Below the pieces are notes generated by a model, which saw only the letters and a program-made list of their open reading frames with translations, ran no database searches and was not told the DNA's origin. The position numbers and the translations under genes were made by a program. From Maribacter caenipelagi (GTDB lineage Bacteria; Bacteroidota; Bacteroidia; Flavobacteriales; Flavobacteriaceae), in contig NZ_SNZW01000011.1 in assembly GCF_004364175.1 (NCBI RefSeq), positions 682,001 to 746,000 of the forward strand: a stretch of DNA of 64,000 bases, in the 5' to 3' direction. This document shows positions 45,536-52,842 of the stretch, in pieces (position 1 is the first letter of the stretch; every line of letters begins with the position of its first letter).

Positions 45536-45589
45536 TTAGTTTAAACTAAATATTTAGTTATATTTGAGTATAGAACTAAAAGATTAGTT
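45536..45589 (+). promoter_or_regulatory. blaI-type promoter with three palindromic operators
   Basis: Three dyads with TTAGT/ACTAA half-sites: TTAGTTTAAACTAA (45536-45549, perfect), AACTAAATATTTAGTT (45544-45559, perfect, sharing a half-site with the first) and AACTAA-AAGA-TTAGTT (45574-45589). A -7 box TATATTTG (45559-45566) lies between the second and third, and the ATG follows at 45592. Binding of BlaI would cover the promoter on both sides, a self-repression layout. Confidence 0.75.
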
Positions 45590-45591
45590 GA

Positions 45592-45954
45592 ATGAAACAG
45601 TTGACAAAAGCAGAGGAAGAAGTAATGATTGTACTATGGGAATTACAGAAATGTAACGTAGCATCGATCATTGAAAAGTTGCCTGAACCAAAACCGGCAT
45701 ATAATACCGTTTCTACTATTGTTAGAATTTTAGAAAGCAAAGGTTTTGTAGATCATGAACAACTAGGTAAGGGGTATTTGTATTTTCCTTTGGTGAAGAA
45801 ATCAGATTATAGTAATCAGTCCATCAACAAATTGGTAGACGGCTATTTTCAAGGTTCGTTTAAAAGTATGGTGTCATTTTTTATGAAGAAGAATGATATG
45901 AGCCTGTCTGAATTGGAATCGGTTTTAAATGAAATTAAAAAGGAAAAACCATGA
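45592..45954 (+). CDS. BlaI/MecI/CopY family transcriptional repressor
   Basis: Winged-helix repressor (120 aa): LTKAEEEVMIVLWELQKCNVASIIEKL, then the recognition region KPAYNTVSTIVRILESKGFVDHE and wing YLYFPLVKKSDY, followed by a C-terminal dimerisation helix. It is preceded by three TTAGT/ACTAA dyads and overlaps by four bases a gene for an M56 membrane protein, the conserved repressor-sensor pairing. In this family the partner metalloprotease inactivates the repressor after sensing a signal; the signal here is unlikely to be a beta-lactam because the M56 protein has no penicillin-binding domain. Confidence 0.93.
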   Translation: MKQLTKAEEEVMIVLWELQKCNVASIIEKLPEPKPAYNTVSTIVRILESKGFVDHEQLGKGYLYFPLVKKSDYSNQSINKLVDGYFQGSFKSMVSFFMKKNDMSLSELESVLNEIKKEKP

Positions 45955-47666
45955 TACAGCATATTTTGGAATGCATTGCCTTTCAACTTCTTTTCTTGGT
46001 TATATATGACTTTTTTCTAAAGAAAGAGACCTTTTTTCAATGGAACAGAGTGTATTTGATCGGAACTTTTGTTTTGTCCTTGGTACTGCCTTGGGTGAAA
46101 ATAGAAGCTTTTAAGCAACAAGTACCACAAACGTTTGCCCAATACCCAGAATATTTATGGGGATTACAAAATGAAGCGGTTGTGGTTAAAGTTCAGGAAT
46201 CAGCAAGCTGGAATCTCACTTGGCAAGAAGGTGTTCTTTATGGCGGAATGCTTTTGGCATCGTTGTTATTTATATTAAAAATTAGACAATTATATCTGTT
46301 AAGAAAGAGTGGAGAGAAAGTTCATTATCCGTTTTTTACGCAAATTGTTATCGCCAATAGCAGCATAGCTTTCTCATTCTTTAAGTCCATTTTTATTGGT
46401 GACCGTGTATTACGCATGAAGCATGATACTATAATTGCCCATGAATTGGTGCATATAAAGCAAAGGCATACGTACGACTTGTTGTTCTTTGAGTTTATGA
46501 GAGTTATAGGCTGGTTTAATCCGTTAGTGTACGTGTATCAGAATCGCATTTCAGAATTACATGAGTTTATTGCCGATGCTCAGGTATCAAAAGAGCATAA
46601 AGCAGACCATTATGAGCAGTTGTTGGCTCAGGTTTTTCAAACCGAACATATATCATTCATAAATCAATTTTTCACAAAATCATTAATCAAAAAACGAATA
46701 ATCATGTTACAAAAATCAAAATCAAAAAAAGTAGTTCAACTGAAGTATTTATTATTAGTCCCTTTGGTGCTGGGGATGTTGTTGTATACGAGTTGTGAAA
46801 TGAACTCAGAGAATATGGATGAATTGAATCCGATTATTGAAGTTGCTAGTATTAATAATCTCAGTTCAGAGCAAAGAACAAAACTTTATAATCAATTAAT
46901 TAAACTTTCTCTACAGCCTAAAGATTGGACAATGATTGTAAAAGATCACAGTTCTAAGATTACTTTTTCAAAGGCTCCAAAAGGCTCTGGTATTTCTGGA
47001 CTGGGTGGTGATATAATAGAAGCAAGAATGCATATTGAATCGAAGTTTTTAGAAGATGATTTTGAACTATTTAAAACTAATTCAAAACAAATCAGGATAT
47101 TAGATAATGATGTACCTTTTGCTGTAGTTGATGAAGTCCCTATTTTCCCCGGTTGTGAAGATGCTGTCGATAAACGTGCTTGCTTTAATGAGAAAATACA
47201 AAATCATATTGGTAAACATTTCAAATATCCACAAGCTGCGTATGACGCTAATATTGAAGGTAGGGTAAATACTATGTTCACAATTTCTTCAGAGGGTACC
47301 ATTGAAAATATTAAAATGCGAGGACCCGATAAACTGTTGGAAGATGAAGTGGAGCGCATAATAAAAAGGCTGCCGCAAATGACTCCAGGAAAGCAATCGG
47401 GAAAAGCAGTTAATGTTCCTTTTTCTATTCCTGTACAGTTTAAATTACAGGAGGATAATACGGCAAGCATAGTTTCCGAAATTTCGAATGAAAGCAAAGT
47501 AGATCCTTTATATTATGTTGGCGATAGAAAAATTACTAAACTAGAAATGGAAGCTATAGACCCAAATACTATTGAAAGTATTTTTATTCTTAAAGATGAA
47601 AAAGCGATAGAAAAATATGGTGAAGAGGGTGAAAATGGAGTAGTTGAAATTAGCATTAAAAAGTAA
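45951..47666 (+). CDS. M56 (BlaR1-type) membrane metallopeptidase with TonB C-terminal domain
   Basis: Membrane sensor-protease (571 aa). Helices at about 5-24, 34-50 and 95-112 precede the zinc site HELVH (164-168) and its third ligand in HEFIADAQV; a further helix follows (LKYLLLVPLVLGMLLYTSCE). The periplasmic part carries a TonB_C-like domain (about 395-505: PGCEDAVDKRACF, YPQAAYDANIEGRV, VPFSIPVQF) in place of the penicillin sensor of BlaR1, and ends with a plug-like tail (IESIFILKDEKAIEKYG, NGVVEISIKK). Overlaps blaI by four bases. It probably senses or transmits an envelope signal. Confidence 0.9.
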   Translation: MIQHILECIAFQLLFLVIYDFFLKKETFFQWNRVYLIGTFVLSLVLPWVKIEAFKQQVPQTFAQYPEYLWGLQNEAVVVKVQESASWNLTWQEGVLYGGMLLASLLFILKIRQLYLLRKSGEKVHYPFFTQIVIANSSIAFSFFKSIFIGDRVLRMKHDTIIAHELVHIKQRHTYDLLFFEFMRVIGWFNPLVYVYQNRISELHEFIADAQVSKEHKADHYEQLLAQVFQTEHISFINQFFTKSLIKKRIIMLQKSKSKKVVQLKYLLLVPLVLGMLLYTSCEMNSENMDELNPIIEVASINNLSSEQRTKLYNQLIKLSLQPKDWTMIVKDHSSKITFSKAPKGSGISGLGGDIIEARMHIESKFLEDDFELFKTNSKQIRILDNDVPFAVVDEVPIFPGCEDAVDKRACFNEKIQNHIGKHFKYPQAAYDANIEGRVNTMFTISSEGTIENIKMRGPDKLLEDEVERIIKRLPQMTPGKQSGKAVNVPFSIPVQFKLQEDNTASIVSEISNESKVDPLYYVGDRKITKLEMEAIDPNTIESIFILKDEKAIEKYGEEGENGVVEISIKK

Positions 47667-47669
47667 TAA

Positions 47670-48809
47670 GTGAAGCATCTTTTTATTTTAACACTGCTAT
47701 TATTACAGATTAAAGTCGAGGCGCAAACCTCGGCTTTAACTGTTGCCGATAGTTTATATTCTATAGGTAATTATTCAAAAGCGATTAATGAGTACTCTAA
47801 AGTTGGTGGGCTTTCTTCTGCGCTACAAATTGCAAGAAGTTATAATGCTGTTGGTAATTATGAGAAAGCTATTACGCAATATCAATATGTGGTTGAAGAA
47901 GATGATACTGATCAACTTGCTCAATTAGAATTAGGTAAACTATTATTAAAAGTAAACAGATTTGAAGAGGCTAAATCTGTGTTTACCAATTTAACAGACT
48001 TCAATACAGACCATCCTGAATTTCAGTTTTATTTAGGTGAAGCCAATAGGAAGTTGAACTTATCAGAAGAAAGTTTAGAGCAATACAAAAAAGCAATTAG
48101 ACTAGATAGTACACATCTAAGAAGTCTGTTTCAACTCGCAAAACATTACACTATAAAACGAGAACGCGACAAAGCTTTAAAGTATATTTTATTGGGTTTG
48201 GATTACTATGAGAATGATGTCTCTCTCATTAATTTACATGCATTGGTGCTATTTAATGATTCTCAATTCGAGAAAGCAATTCCTTTATTCGAACGGGTAT
48301 TAAAATTAGGAGAGGATAAAGATTACGTCTATGAAAAACTAGGAATTTGCTATAACCGGAATTGGGAGTTCAAAAAAGCTAAAGAAGCTTACGCTATTTT
48401 ATTGAAGAGAGATGATACCAATTCACAGACCTATTTTGACCTAGCCAGCGTTTATCAAAAAGAAAGCAAATTAGATAGTGCGAAAATTTTCATTAAAAAA
48501 GCAATGGCAGTTCAAAAACCGATTTTTGCAAATGGTTATAGTCAATTGGCATATATAGCCCGTGAACAAAAAGATTTTAAAACAGCATTCAGATTCTTCA
48601 AAATGGCTCATCAAGAAGATACATTTGATGCTCGTATATATTACAATATGGCCACTACGTACGATCAGTTTGGTGCTGACTTGCAGAAGAAATTAACCTA
48701 TTATGAGAATTTTTTAAAAGATTACCCCAATGAGCATCCGTATTATTATGAAACCGCTGAAAAACGTATTTCTGAATTAAAGTCCGAAATCCATTTTGCC
48801 AAAGAATAA
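47670..48809 (+). CDS. Exported tetratricopeptide repeat protein
   Basis: A 379-aa protein with a signal peptide (LFILTLLLLQIKVEAQ) and at least seven TPR units, recognisable by A-x-x-x-Y...A/P patterns (YSIGNYSKAINEYSKV, YNAVGNYEKAITQYQYVV, GKLLLKVNRFEEAKSVF, GICYNRNWEFKKAKEAYAIL and others). It starts with GTG three bases after the M56 stop, so it belongs to the BlaI-M56 operon and is a probable periplasmic scaffold or adaptor in the same response. No catalytic domain is present. Confidence 0.85.
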   Translation: MKHLFILTLLLLQIKVEAQTSALTVADSLYSIGNYSKAINEYSKVGGLSSALQIARSYNAVGNYEKAITQYQYVVEEDDTDQLAQLELGKLLLKVNRFEEAKSVFTNLTDFNTDHPEFQFYLGEANRKLNLSEESLEQYKKAIRLDSTHLRSLFQLAKHYTIKRERDKALKYILLGLDYYENDVSLINLHALVLFNDSQFEKAIPLFERVLKLGEDKDYVYEKLGICYNRNWEFKKAKEAYAILLKRDDTNSQTYFDLASVYQKESKLDSAKIFIKKAMAVQKPIFANGYSQLAYIAREQKDFKTAFRFFKMAHQEDTFDARIYYNMATTYDQFGADLQKKLTYYENFLKDYPNEHPYYYETAEKRISELKSEIHFAKE

Positions 48810-48851
48810 ACTCCTCAAAAAAATCGTAATTTCACCAGTAGAATAGGTGTA

Positions 48852-49328
48852 ATGAAACGAGTTGTATTTTTTCTTTTGATGATATTAATAAGTTCATGTT
48901 CGTTCTTTGACTCAAAACAAAAAAGAACGCAAGAGCTTATTGATGAAGAATTACGCCATATGGATTGGAACAGTGTAGACTCTTATCCGTTTTTCTATAC
49001 CTGCGATGAAGCGGATACCAAAGAACAGCAGAAAATTTGCTTCGAAGAAACTCTTATTTCTCATTTTCAAGAAACATTAAATGATTTTGAATTCACCTTG
49101 ACCGATAAAGAAAGTGAAACGGTTGATGTCATTTTTGTCATTGATACCTTAGGTCGAATAAGAGTTGATAAGATTTATAAAAATGCGCTGGTATTAAATC
49201 AAATGCCAGAATTTGATGGCGTTATTACGCAAAGTTTAAAGAATCTTCCTAAACTTGCACCCGCTTTAAAAAGAGGGATTCCGGTGAATACTAAATACCG
49301 AATTCCCGTTCAATTAAATACAAACTAA
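48852..49328 (+). CDS. Small lipoprotein with TonB_C-like domain
   Basis: A 158-aa lipoprotein (signal VFFLLMILISSC, Cys16). The mature domain has the same plan as the TonB_C-like domain of the M56 protein two genes upstream: a Cys pair in FYTCDEADTKEQQKICFEE (compare PGCEDAVDKRACF), a strand VIFVIDTLGRIRV (compare MFTISSEGTIENI), a helix with LKNLPKLAPALKRG (compare IKRLPQMTPGKQSG) and an ending IPVQL. This looks like a detached paralogue of that domain. It is probably still in the BlaI-M56-TPR operon and precedes ruvC by five bases. Confidence 0.75.
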   Translation: MKRVVFFLLMILISSCSFFDSKQKRTQELIDEELRHMDWNSVDSYPFFYTCDEADTKEQQKICFEETLISHFQETLNDFEFTLTDKESETVDVIFVIDTLGRIRVDKIYKNALVLNQMPEFDGVITQSLKNLPKLAPALKRGIPVNTKYRIPVQLNTN

Positions 49329-49333
49329 GTATT

Positions 49334-49939
49334 TTGGCTAACGAAAAAATAATATTGGGTATTGATCCAGGTACGACCATTATGGGTTTCGGAATCATAA
49401 AAGTAGTAGGAAAAAAAATGGAGTTTATTCAAATGAACGAATTGCTTCTTCAAAAATATAGCGACCCATACACCAAATTAAAACTCATTTTTGAGCGTAC
49501 GATAGAATTAATTGATACGTATCACCCAGATGAAATTGCCATTGAAGCACCTTTTTTCGGTAAGAACGTGCAATCTATGTTGAAACTAGGTAGAGCACAA
49601 GGTGTTGCCATGGCTGCGGGACTATCACGACAAATACCTATTACAGAATACTTGCCCAAAAAAATTAAAATGGCCGTTACCGGAAACGGAAATGCCAGTA
49701 AAGAACAAGTGGCTAGAATGCTACAAAGCGTATTGGGACTAAAAACGCTGCCAAAAAATCTAGACAGTACTGACGGACTAGCAGCTGCCGTATGTCACTT
49801 CTACAATGCTGGTAGAGTTGATGTGGTCGGTAAGAGCTACTCTGGCTGGGATGCTTTTGTGAAAAGTAATAGCCCCCAAACCCCCAAAGGGGGCAAACGC
49901 GGAAATACGGTTATTGATCTTCGTAATAAGAAAAAATAA
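49334..49939 (+). CDS. ruvC: Holliday junction resolvase RuvC with repeat-derived C-terminal extension
   Basis: Crossover junction endodeoxyribonuclease that cuts Holliday junctions (201 aa). Catalytic acidic residues lie in ILGIDPGTTIMGFGII, AIEAPFFGKNVQSMLKLGRAQG and STDGLAAAVCH. The start is TTG, five bases after the lipoprotein gene. After the normal end of the fold (WDAFVK) the frame continues through a C5/G5-rich repeat (49872-49894), which encodes SPQTPKGGK, before the final VIDLRNKK; the protein is therefore longer than usual (about 180 aa). The extension lies outside the catalytic core and probably does no harm. Confidence 0.93.
   Translation: MANEKIILGIDPGTTIMGFGIIKVVGKKMEFIQMNELLLQKYSDPYTKLKLIFERTIELIDTYHPDEIAIEAPFFGKNVQSMLKLGRAQGVAMAAGLSRQIPITEYLPKKIKMAVTGNGNASKEQVARMLQSVLGLKTLPKNLDSTDGLAAAVCHFYNAGRVDVVGKSYSGWDAFVKSNSPQTPKGGKRGNTVIDLRNKKK
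49872..49894 (-). repeat. C5/G5-rich short repeat within ruvC 3' end
   Basis: Pattern on the minus strand: C5-TTT-G5-TTT-G5-C. Related copies in the opposite orientation lie at 49983-50004 and 59476-59497. It is read as protein at the end of ruvC. Confidence 0.85.
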
Positions 49940-49946
49940 AAATTCT

Positions 49947-51137
49947 TTGAAATCATTAGATCCAAATAATTTATTAAGAACTCCCCCTTCGGGGGCTGGG
50001 GGGCAGGTCGGAATCTACATCCACATCCCATTTTGCAAGCAGGCTTGCCATTATTGTGACTTTCATTTTTCTACCTCTATGTGGAAGAAAGAGGCGATGG
50101 TGAATGCTTTGTGTAAAGAACTGGAGCTCCGAGAAAAAGAATTTTTAGGGGAACAGGTGGCAACCATCTATTTTGGTGGTGGTACGCCTTCTGTTTTGGA
50201 GACCGAAGAAATAGTACGATTGATTAACACCGTTCGTGAGCACTATGATGTTGTGGACATTCCGGAGATTACCTTAGAGGCTAATCCTGATGACCTGTCC
50301 GAAGATAAAATACTTCAGCTGGCAGCGAGTCCTATAAATCGTTTAAGTATAGGTATTCAATCATTTTTTGAGGAAGATCTAAAACTGATGAACCGTGCGC
50401 ATAATGCCTTGGAAGCTGAAAAATGTTTAACATTGGCACGTGAACATTTTAATAATATTTCCATAGACCTAATTTACGGAATGCCGAATATGACCTTAGA
50501 CCGTTGGAAACGGAATATTGAAATAGCACTAGGTTTTGGTATACCGCACATCTCCAGTTATGCCTTAACGGTTGAGCCGAAAACGGCTCTTGCTAAATTT
50601 GTTGAAGACGGATTAATTACTCCCGCTTCTGATGAAGAAACACAAGAACATTTTAACCTATTAAATGACACCTTGCTTGCGGCAGGATTTGACTGTTATG
50701 AGATATCGAATTTTGGAAAGCCAGGATATTATTCCCAAAACAATTCCGCCTATTGGCAACAGAAAAAGTATATAGGTATTGGTCCGTCCGCTCATTCGTT
50801 TGATGGTAAACAACGTGGGTGGAATATTAATAATAATCCGAAATACATTAAATCCATAGAACAAGATATAGTACCTATGGAGGTTGAGGTACTTTCTGCG
50901 ACCGATAAATATAATGAGTATGTCATGACGGGCTTGCGTACGATTTGGGGTGTTTCGTTATCTAGAATAGCGACTGAATTCGGATCGAATTATAAAGAGT
51001 ACATTTTAATGCAAGCCGATAAGTTTTTAGAAGAGCATTTGCTTTTCGTTGATGGTGACATTCTGAAGACCACTAAAAAAGGGATGTTTCTAGCAGACGG
51101 CATTGCGGCTGATTTGTTTATGTTGAATTTGAAATAA
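49947..51137 (+). CDS. hemW: Radical SAM protein HemW (heme chaperone, coproporphyrinogen III oxidase-like)
   Basis: Radical SAM [4Fe-4S] protein of the HemW family, a heme chaperone formerly annotated as HemN-like oxidase. The cluster motif Cys-x3-Cys-x2-Cys is CKQACHYC after GIYIHIPF; YFGGGTPS, ITLEANPDDL and IGIQSF follow, with the HemN C-terminal domain (EYVMTGLRTIWGV). No ATG lies before GIYIHIPF: the region normally holding the start is filled by a C5/G5 repeat (49983-50004, read as PPSGAGG). TTG at 49947, just after the ruvC stop, is chosen; TTG at 49914 overlapping ruvC is the alternative. Confidence 0.9.
   Translation: MKSLDPNNLLRTPPSGAGGQVGIYIHIPFCKQACHYCDFHFSTSMWKKEAMVNALCKELELREKEFLGEQVATIYFGGGTPSVLETEEIVRLINTVREHYDVVDIPEITLEANPDDLSEDKILQLAASPINRLSIGIQSFFEEDLKLMNRAHNALEAEKCLTLAREHFNNISIDLIYGMPNMTLDRWKRNIEIALGFGIPHISSYALTVEPKTALAKFVEDGLITPASDEETQEHFNLLNDTLLAAGFDCYEISNFGKPGYYSQNNSAYWQQKKYIGIGPSAHSFDGKQRGWNINNNPKYIKSIEQDIVPMEVEVLSATDKYNEYVMTGLRTIWGVSLSRIATEFGSNYKEYILMQADKFLEEHLLFVDGDILKTTKKGMFLADGIAADLFMLNLK
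49983..50004 (+). repeat. C5/G5-rich short repeat within hemW 5' end
   Basis: Pattern C5-TTC-G5-CTG-G6-C. It is in inverted orientation to the copy at 49872-49894; the two are about 88 bases apart and could pair over some 20 bases, enclosing the ruvC stop and the hemW start. Confidence 0.85.
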
Positions 51138-51154
51138 TCTATTTGCAGAGTTGA

Positions 51155-51252
51155 GGTAAAACGTAATGTCAGTTCGAGTGATTTTTTATTGAAGTGGAAC
51201 GGAAATGAAAAATTGTATCGAGAATATGTTTGGAACACGCGAGCTTCTCGCC
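51155..51252 (+). repeat. Repeat array, copy 1 (left of the GIY-YIG gene)
   Basis: Contains GTCAGTTCGAGTG (51168-51180), the conserved spacer ATTTTTTATTGAAG, TTGTATCGAGAA (51213-51224) and ACGCGAGCTTCTCG (51237-51250). The same ordered blocks recur in copies at 51676-51758 and 51869-51940. The copy is broken at 51250 by the GIY-YIG gene. Confidence 0.85.
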
Positions 51253-51586
51253 TTTACGAGAACTTCTTTCTCGAAAGATTCGGCAATTCGTCGTATTCTC
51301 CTGCAATAAGCGCCCTTTTCTTAGCTTTTGACCACTTTTTAATACGCTTTTCGGTTTCTATTGCCATATTGGGGTCAGTGAATTCACAATAATAGACAAG
51401 AGTGACAGGTCTTCTTTTATTTGTATAGCTATCCGTATATTTTCCTGATTGGTGCGATTCTATCCTTTGAGTAAGGTTAGAGGTTATGCCTGTGTAAAAA
51501 GTGCTATCGGCACATTCCAATATGTAAACATAATAAGTTATCACCTTTTCAATTTACGATTTAGATGGTTAAACGCGAGCTTCTCG
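51237..51586. mobile_element. Putative GIY-YIG cassette bounded by 14-bp direct repeats
   Basis: ACGCGAGCTTCTCG occurs at 51237-51250 and again at 51573-51586, flanking the GIY-YIG gene. Removing one repeat with the intervening DNA would bring TTGTATCGAGAA (51213-51224) next to TTCTCGATACAA (51581-51592), restoring the 12-bp hairpin that is uninterrupted in the related copy at 51721-51762. This is the pattern expected of an insertion with target duplication, or of a repeat element carrying a nuclease gene. No transposase is present. Confidence 0.55.
51254..51544 (-). CDS. Small GIY-YIG nuclease family protein
   Basis: Single-domain nuclease of the GIY-YIG fold (96 aa, GTG start). It has the two strands YYVYILECADSTFYTGIT (Tyr and Gly of the GIY-YIG motif), the conserved Arg in NLTQRIESHQSGK, the Glu in AIETEKRIKKWSKAKKRAL and the C-terminal basic helix. 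Members like this (UPF0213/YhbQ-like) are small stand-alone proteins with unclear roles. The gene almost fills a 336-bp segment between two 14-bp direct repeats (51237-51250 and 51573-51586) and is embedded in a repeat array, which suggests a mobile or repeat-borne cassette rather than a host gene. Confidence 0.9.
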   Translation of the reverse strand: MITYYVYILECADSTFYTGITSNLTQRIESHQSGKYTDSYTNKRRPVTLVYYCEFTDPNMAIETEKRIKKWSKAKKRALIAGEYDELPNLSRKKFS

Positions 51587-52002
51587 ATACAAATTTTCTC
51601 GTGCCTCGAAAATTCACTCGAAGTGACATGAGTACTAGAAACATTCATTTTGTTAGGGTTAATGTTAAACGCTTTGTCAGTTCGAGTGGTTTTTTATTGA
51701 AGAGAATCGAAAATTAAAAATTGTATCGAGAACAGGTTTGGAACACGCAAGCTTTTCGATACCCTCCTCAACGGCGGGCAGGTAAATTTTCTCGTACCTC
51801 AAAAATTCACTCGAAGTGACATGAGCACTAGAAGAAATCATTTTGTTAGGGTAAATGTTAAACGTTTTGTCAGTTCGAGTGATTTTTTATTGAAGTAAAA
51901 CGGAAATGAAAAATTGTATCGAGAACAGGGTTGGAACACGAAAAGGCTTCTTGATTCTCTTTATTACAGTTTATGTATCGAGAACAAGCTAGGAACACGA
52001 AT
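51569..52002. repeat. Repeat array, copies 2-4 (right of the GIY-YIG gene)
   Basis: Two nearly full units of about 190 bases and one partial. Ordered blocks are: CGAGCTTCTCGATAC-like arm, TTTTCTCGT, CACTCGAAGTGACA (51615-51628; 51808-51821), TTTTGTTAGGGT, TGTCAGTTCGAGTG (51675-51688; 51868-51881), TTTTTTATTGAAG, TATCGAGAACA and TTGGAACACG; a terminal fragment with TGTATCGAGAACA lies at 51974-51999. CACTCGAAGTGACA and TGTCAGTTCGAGTG pair in 13 of 14 positions across a 46-base loop in both copies. The 549 bases from 51545 to 52093 contain no gene. Confidence 0.8.
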
Positions 52003-52093
52003 ATTTACCTCTTCTAGAATCCTTCACAATAACCGCTCAAAAAGTTGTAATTTTCTTATCTCAAAACTGCCTTGTAATTTGAGCGTAAGTAAA

Positions 52094-52840
52094 ATGAAGA
52101 CTACCATAACCCATAATGCTAAGGAATACGAAATAGACCTATCTAAACCATTGGATATTTCAATACCAATCACTAGTAAAAAGGAAAATGTAAACGCGTG
52201 GTATATTGATGCCCCAAAGATAGAACCACATCGGGAGAAGGATTTTGTTGGGAGTATTCCGGCAGGGGCGAGCACCAATTTTAATGATATATGGTTTAAT
52301 CCGCATGCACACGGTACACATACCGAATGTGTTGGGCATATATCTTCAGCACATCAATCTATAAACCAAAATTTACATCAGTTTTTCTTTTTGGCAGAGT
52401 TGATTACTGTTACTCCATCCGAAGAAAAAGAAGATTTGGTCATTACTAAAAAACAATTGCAAAATGCTATTGGCGAGATTACTCCAAAAGCATTGGTGAT
52501 ACGCACCTTGCCCAATTCAGAGTCAAAACGAAATAGGCAGTATTCACATACCAATCCGCCTTACCTTTTAGAAGATGCCATGACATATATAAAAGAATTT
52601 GGTGTAGAACATTTGTTGGTAGATTTACCATCTGTAGACAAAGAAAAAGATGATGGAAAGCTTTTGGCGCACAAAGCCTTTTGGAATTTCAACGGTAATG
52701 TTCGACTTGGTGCAACTATCACAGAATTTATTTATGTACCAAATGCGATTGTTGATGGTTCGTACTTTTTAAACTTACAAGTAGCGCCCTTTGAAAATGA
52801 TGCTAGCCCAAGTAGACCTGTACTTTATAAAATAGAATAG
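52094..52840 (+). CDS. Cyclase family protein (kynurenine formamidase-like)
   Basis: Metal-dependent hydrolase of the cyclase/arylformamidase superfamily (248 aa). The metal site is HAHGTHTECVGH (His-x-x-x-His/Asp pattern variant), with LDISIPITS at the N-terminus, and HLLVDLPSVDKEKDDGKLLAHKAFWN matching the conserved second-shell region. Known members hydrolyse N-formylkynurenine or isatin; the substrate here is unknown and no tryptophan pathway genes are adjacent. The frame is open to 51914, but those 60 codons translate the repeat array, so the ATG at 52094 is used. Confidence 0.85.
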   Translation: MKTTITHNAKEYEIDLSKPLDISIPITSKKENVNAWYIDAPKIEPHREKDFVGSIPAGASTNFNDIWFNPHAHGTHTECVGHISSAHQSINQNLHQFFFLAELITVTPSEEKEDLVITKKQLQNAIGEITPKALVIRTLPNSESKRNRQYSHTNPPYLLEDAMTYIKEFGVEHLLVDLPSVDKEKDDGKLLAHKAFWNFNGNVRLGATITEFIYVPNAIVDGSYFLNLQVAPFENDASPSRPVLYKIE

Positions 52841-52842
52841 TT

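Noticed and set aside
45592-47666. Beta-lactam resistance operon (BlaI/BlaR1)
   Set aside because: The M56 protein has no penicillin-binding sensor domain and no beta-lactamase gene is present.
51254-51544. Homing endonuclease in an intron or intein
   Set aside because: The gene is intergenic, interrupts no coding or RNA gene, and is a single short domain without DNA-binding extensions.
51155-52002. Regular repeats resembling a CRISPR array
   Set aside because: Units are about 190 bases apart, imperfect, contain several conserved blocks rather than one repeat and unique spacers, and there are no cas genes.
51914-52093. Sixty-codon N-terminal extension of the cyclase
   Set aside because: It translates repeat-array sequence; the ATG at 52094 directly precedes the conserved domain.
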